DNA of 64,000 nucleotides. Origin: Microbotryum silenes-acaulis. Lineage: Eukaryota > Basidiomycota > Microbotryomycetes > Microbotryales > Microbotryaceae. A program made the position numbers and the translations under genes. The number at the start of each line of letters is the position of its first letter. Position 1 is the first letter of the stretch. The notes under the pieces are model-generated. The model saw only the letters and a program-made list of their open reading frames with translations, was not told the DNA's origin and did no database searches. Shown here piece by piece: positions 62,066-64,000 of this stretch. The stretch is from NCBI GenBank assembly GCA_003665825.1, contig QPFY01000002.1, positions 372,001-436,000 of the forward strand, in the 5' to 3' direction.

Positions 62066-64000
62066 ATGGCGGTGAGTTGTCTCCCTCGAGACCATGACAA
62101 AGCAGCATCCGGTCGTTTCGAGTGACGGAACGCGCTAGTCACCCGACCCCCTCCCATCGCCCAGAATTTCAACACTGACATGTCCCTGTACTCCAACACC
62201 CAGGATCTCTCGAGCAAGATCGCGTCGTTGCACTCGCGCATCTCCAAGGAGCACAAGATCCTCGAAGGCTTCCAGGCGATGCGCTCCGCGACCTCGAACC
62301 AGGACGTGATCCGCACCTGCGACGCCAAGATCCGCGAGGCGCAAAAGACGATCGGCTGGTTCGAGCAGAGCTTGCACGAGTTGCAACAGCGCGCTGGAGC
62401 GGGAGCAGCAGCGGGCGGAGCTGGGGCAGCAGCGGCGGGACAAGGCGTAGGTGGGGTAGGAGGAGCCCACAGTCCCGTCCAACAGCAGCAACACAACTCA
62501 CAACGCGGCGCATCGTCCATGGGTCCCGCGGCTGGATACGGCAATCGACCGGGGGCGAACCAACCCTATACCGGTGGAGCACCAGGGGGCAGGGATCTTC
62601 CCGCACCTCCACCCGGCGCGATGCCGACTTACCTCCAGCACCAGTACGGCCAAGGCTCGATTGGAGGTACCTCGGGTCGCGGCGACGATGCTCGCTCCGA
62701 GGGTGTCATCATGGGCGAAGGAACCGCCGCAGCCAAAGTCCACTGCTCCAGTCTGGGTCAGTTTCCAGTCTGGGCCACTGAACCCGAGCGGCTCCTCGGA
62801 AGCACTGTGCTGATCTTGCGACCACGCGCGCAGACCTAATCAAGGCCGATACCCCGCTCAACACCGCCAAGATCTCGCGCATGCTGCAACAACTCGAATT
62901 CAAGCTGCACGTCGAACGCCAGTACAAAGAAGGCATCGACAAGATGGCCAAGCTGTACCTCATGGACGGCGATAAGAAGGCGCGCGCCGACACGGAGAAC
63001 AAGCGCGTCGAGTCGAGGCAGAAGATGGTCCTGCTCAGTCAGGCGCTCAAGAGGTACAAGACCTTGGACGTGATGGGCGAACTCGGCGAGGATGACGATG
63101 GTAAGCAAAGGCTGATCTTTTCGTTCGAGGTTGCGAACACGTGGCTAACTCTTGTTTCGCCGTCCCCGCTCAGGCATCTCGGAAGACGTCAAGAACAACA
63201 TTCGAAGACCACTCTCGGGTGCCCTGCAGATCACGATCCGTCAAGCCCGCGACCTTGCTCACGCACCGCAACCCAAAAAATCCAAGCACTCGTCTGAAAC
63301 GGTCATTTACGTCAAGGTCGAGGACACGCCGCGCGCGCGCACGCACCCTTCCAAGACTGATCGATGGAACGAGGACTTTGAAATCCACGTCGACAAGGCC
63401 AACGAGGTCGAGGTGACCATCTACGACCGGATCCCCGGTGCCGAGGCGCCGCAGCCGATCGGGATGCTGTGGTTGCGTTTGAGCGACATCGTCGAAGAGT
63501 TGAGGAGGAGGAAGACAGGTGCCGAGGCAGGCCCGGGCTGGGTAACCGCCGCAAGGGTCAATGCCCATCCTGGAAGTGGCGGACATTTGGGTGCTGCGGG
63601 GATGGACCAACCCGTTGTAGGCGAAGGGTCGGCCGCAAACAGGGCGCTAAGTTATCGAGGCGCAGGGGGTGAATTCGGGCAAGCCGGTGGGGCCAGCGAG
63701 GGCATCGATGCTTGGTTCGCTGTCGAGCCCGAAGGTGCTATCATGCTCCATCTCAACTTTGGTCAGTTCTAAACCGGCAGCTTGTGGACGTGTACCTTCC
63801 GACGCTGACGCGATCGCTGACAATTGCCCCTCATCTCCACTTTGCTTCGCACAGTCAAATCAAACGTGCGTAAGCGCCCCTACGACGCCGGCGGGCTCGG
63901 TCGACAAGGCGCTGTGCGCAAGCGCAAGGAAGAGGTCCACGAACAGAACGGCCATCAATTCGTGCAAAAGCAATTTTACGCCGTCGTGCTGTGCGCGCTC
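62066..64000 (+). CDS. PKC1: Protein kinase C (Pkc1), N-terminal part, runs off the window
   Basis: The first coding exon is 6 nt (62066..62071, ATG GCG). Splicing to 62165 gives [19 protein letters not shown]1 repeat 1 ([20 protein letters not shown]) is followed by a Gly/Ala/Gln-rich linker. HR1 repeat 2 ([20 protein letters not shown], then [13 protein letters not shown]) is next. A C2 domain follows ([15 protein letters not shown] to LHLNF), then the start of a C1 zinc domain ([20 protein letters not shown]). This is the fungal Pkc1 order; the kinase domain lies beyond 64000. Pkc1 acts downstream of Rho1 in cell-wall integrity signalling. Confidence 0.93.

Overview
This window is nuclear DNA from a basidiomycete fungus. 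Genes are dense and interrupted by many short introns (about 50-150 bp, mostly GT-AG with a GTRAGT-type or GTCAGT donor and a CTRAC-like branch site). Nearly every recognisable gene is a fungal orthologue: Pkc1 with HR1-HR1-C2-C1 order, an IQGAP, a Rim20/PalA-like BRO1 protein, a Zn2Cys6 factor, a His-rich UreG and Rds1-like ferritin-fold proteins. The gene style suggests Pucciniomycotina (Rhodotorula/Sporobolomyces-like yeasts); that placement is inference. All coding coordinates below were read by eye from exon frames and splice signals.

Layout. 0-10.6 kb: the 3' part of an AN1 zinc-finger gene, a type II membrane O-fucosyltransferase-like protein, a divergent histone H4/H3 pair, the NuA4 subunit Eaf7 and a Zn2Cys6 regulator. 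10.6-19.4 kb: a gene-poor stretch with microsatellites, short repeats and a few orphan coding-like fragments. 19.4-25.6 kb: a METTL25-like methyltransferase, a ribosomal-L1-fold ribosome-biogenesis protein, an Rds1-like secreted ferritin-fold protein and an odd tRNA. 26.4-27.6 kb: an element with about 210-bp terminal inverted repeats and a Mutator-like zinc knuckle. 28-41.8 kb: V-ATPase subunit c, a secreted Cys-rich protein, a PLP-dependent decarboxylase, UreG, a second ferritin-fold protein and translin. 42-51.2 kb: the BRO1/Rim20-like gene and a large IQGAP gene. 52.4-54 kb: a second H3/H4 pair, which is an inverted copy of the first. 55.6-64 kb: an aldehyde dehydrogenase, a triose-phosphate-transporter-family protein and the 5' part of PKC1, which runs off the end.

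Working relations. The genes are mostly unlinked housekeeping functions. Chromatin is represented by two H3/H4 pairs and Eaf7. Cytokinesis, wall integrity and pH/ESCRT signalling are represented by IQGAP, Pkc1 and the Rim20-like protein. UreG serves nickel urease maturation.

The most notable observations are these. The two histone pairs are identical over exactly 1,565 bp apart from ten transitions, and the identity stops at the two stop codons. The H4 start codon is split by an intron in both copies. The shared histone promoter carries four copies of a ~21-bp element. A tRNA-like gene has an apparent UUA anticodon and no U33. Several genes have very small coding exons. I did not find a convincing new multi-gene system.
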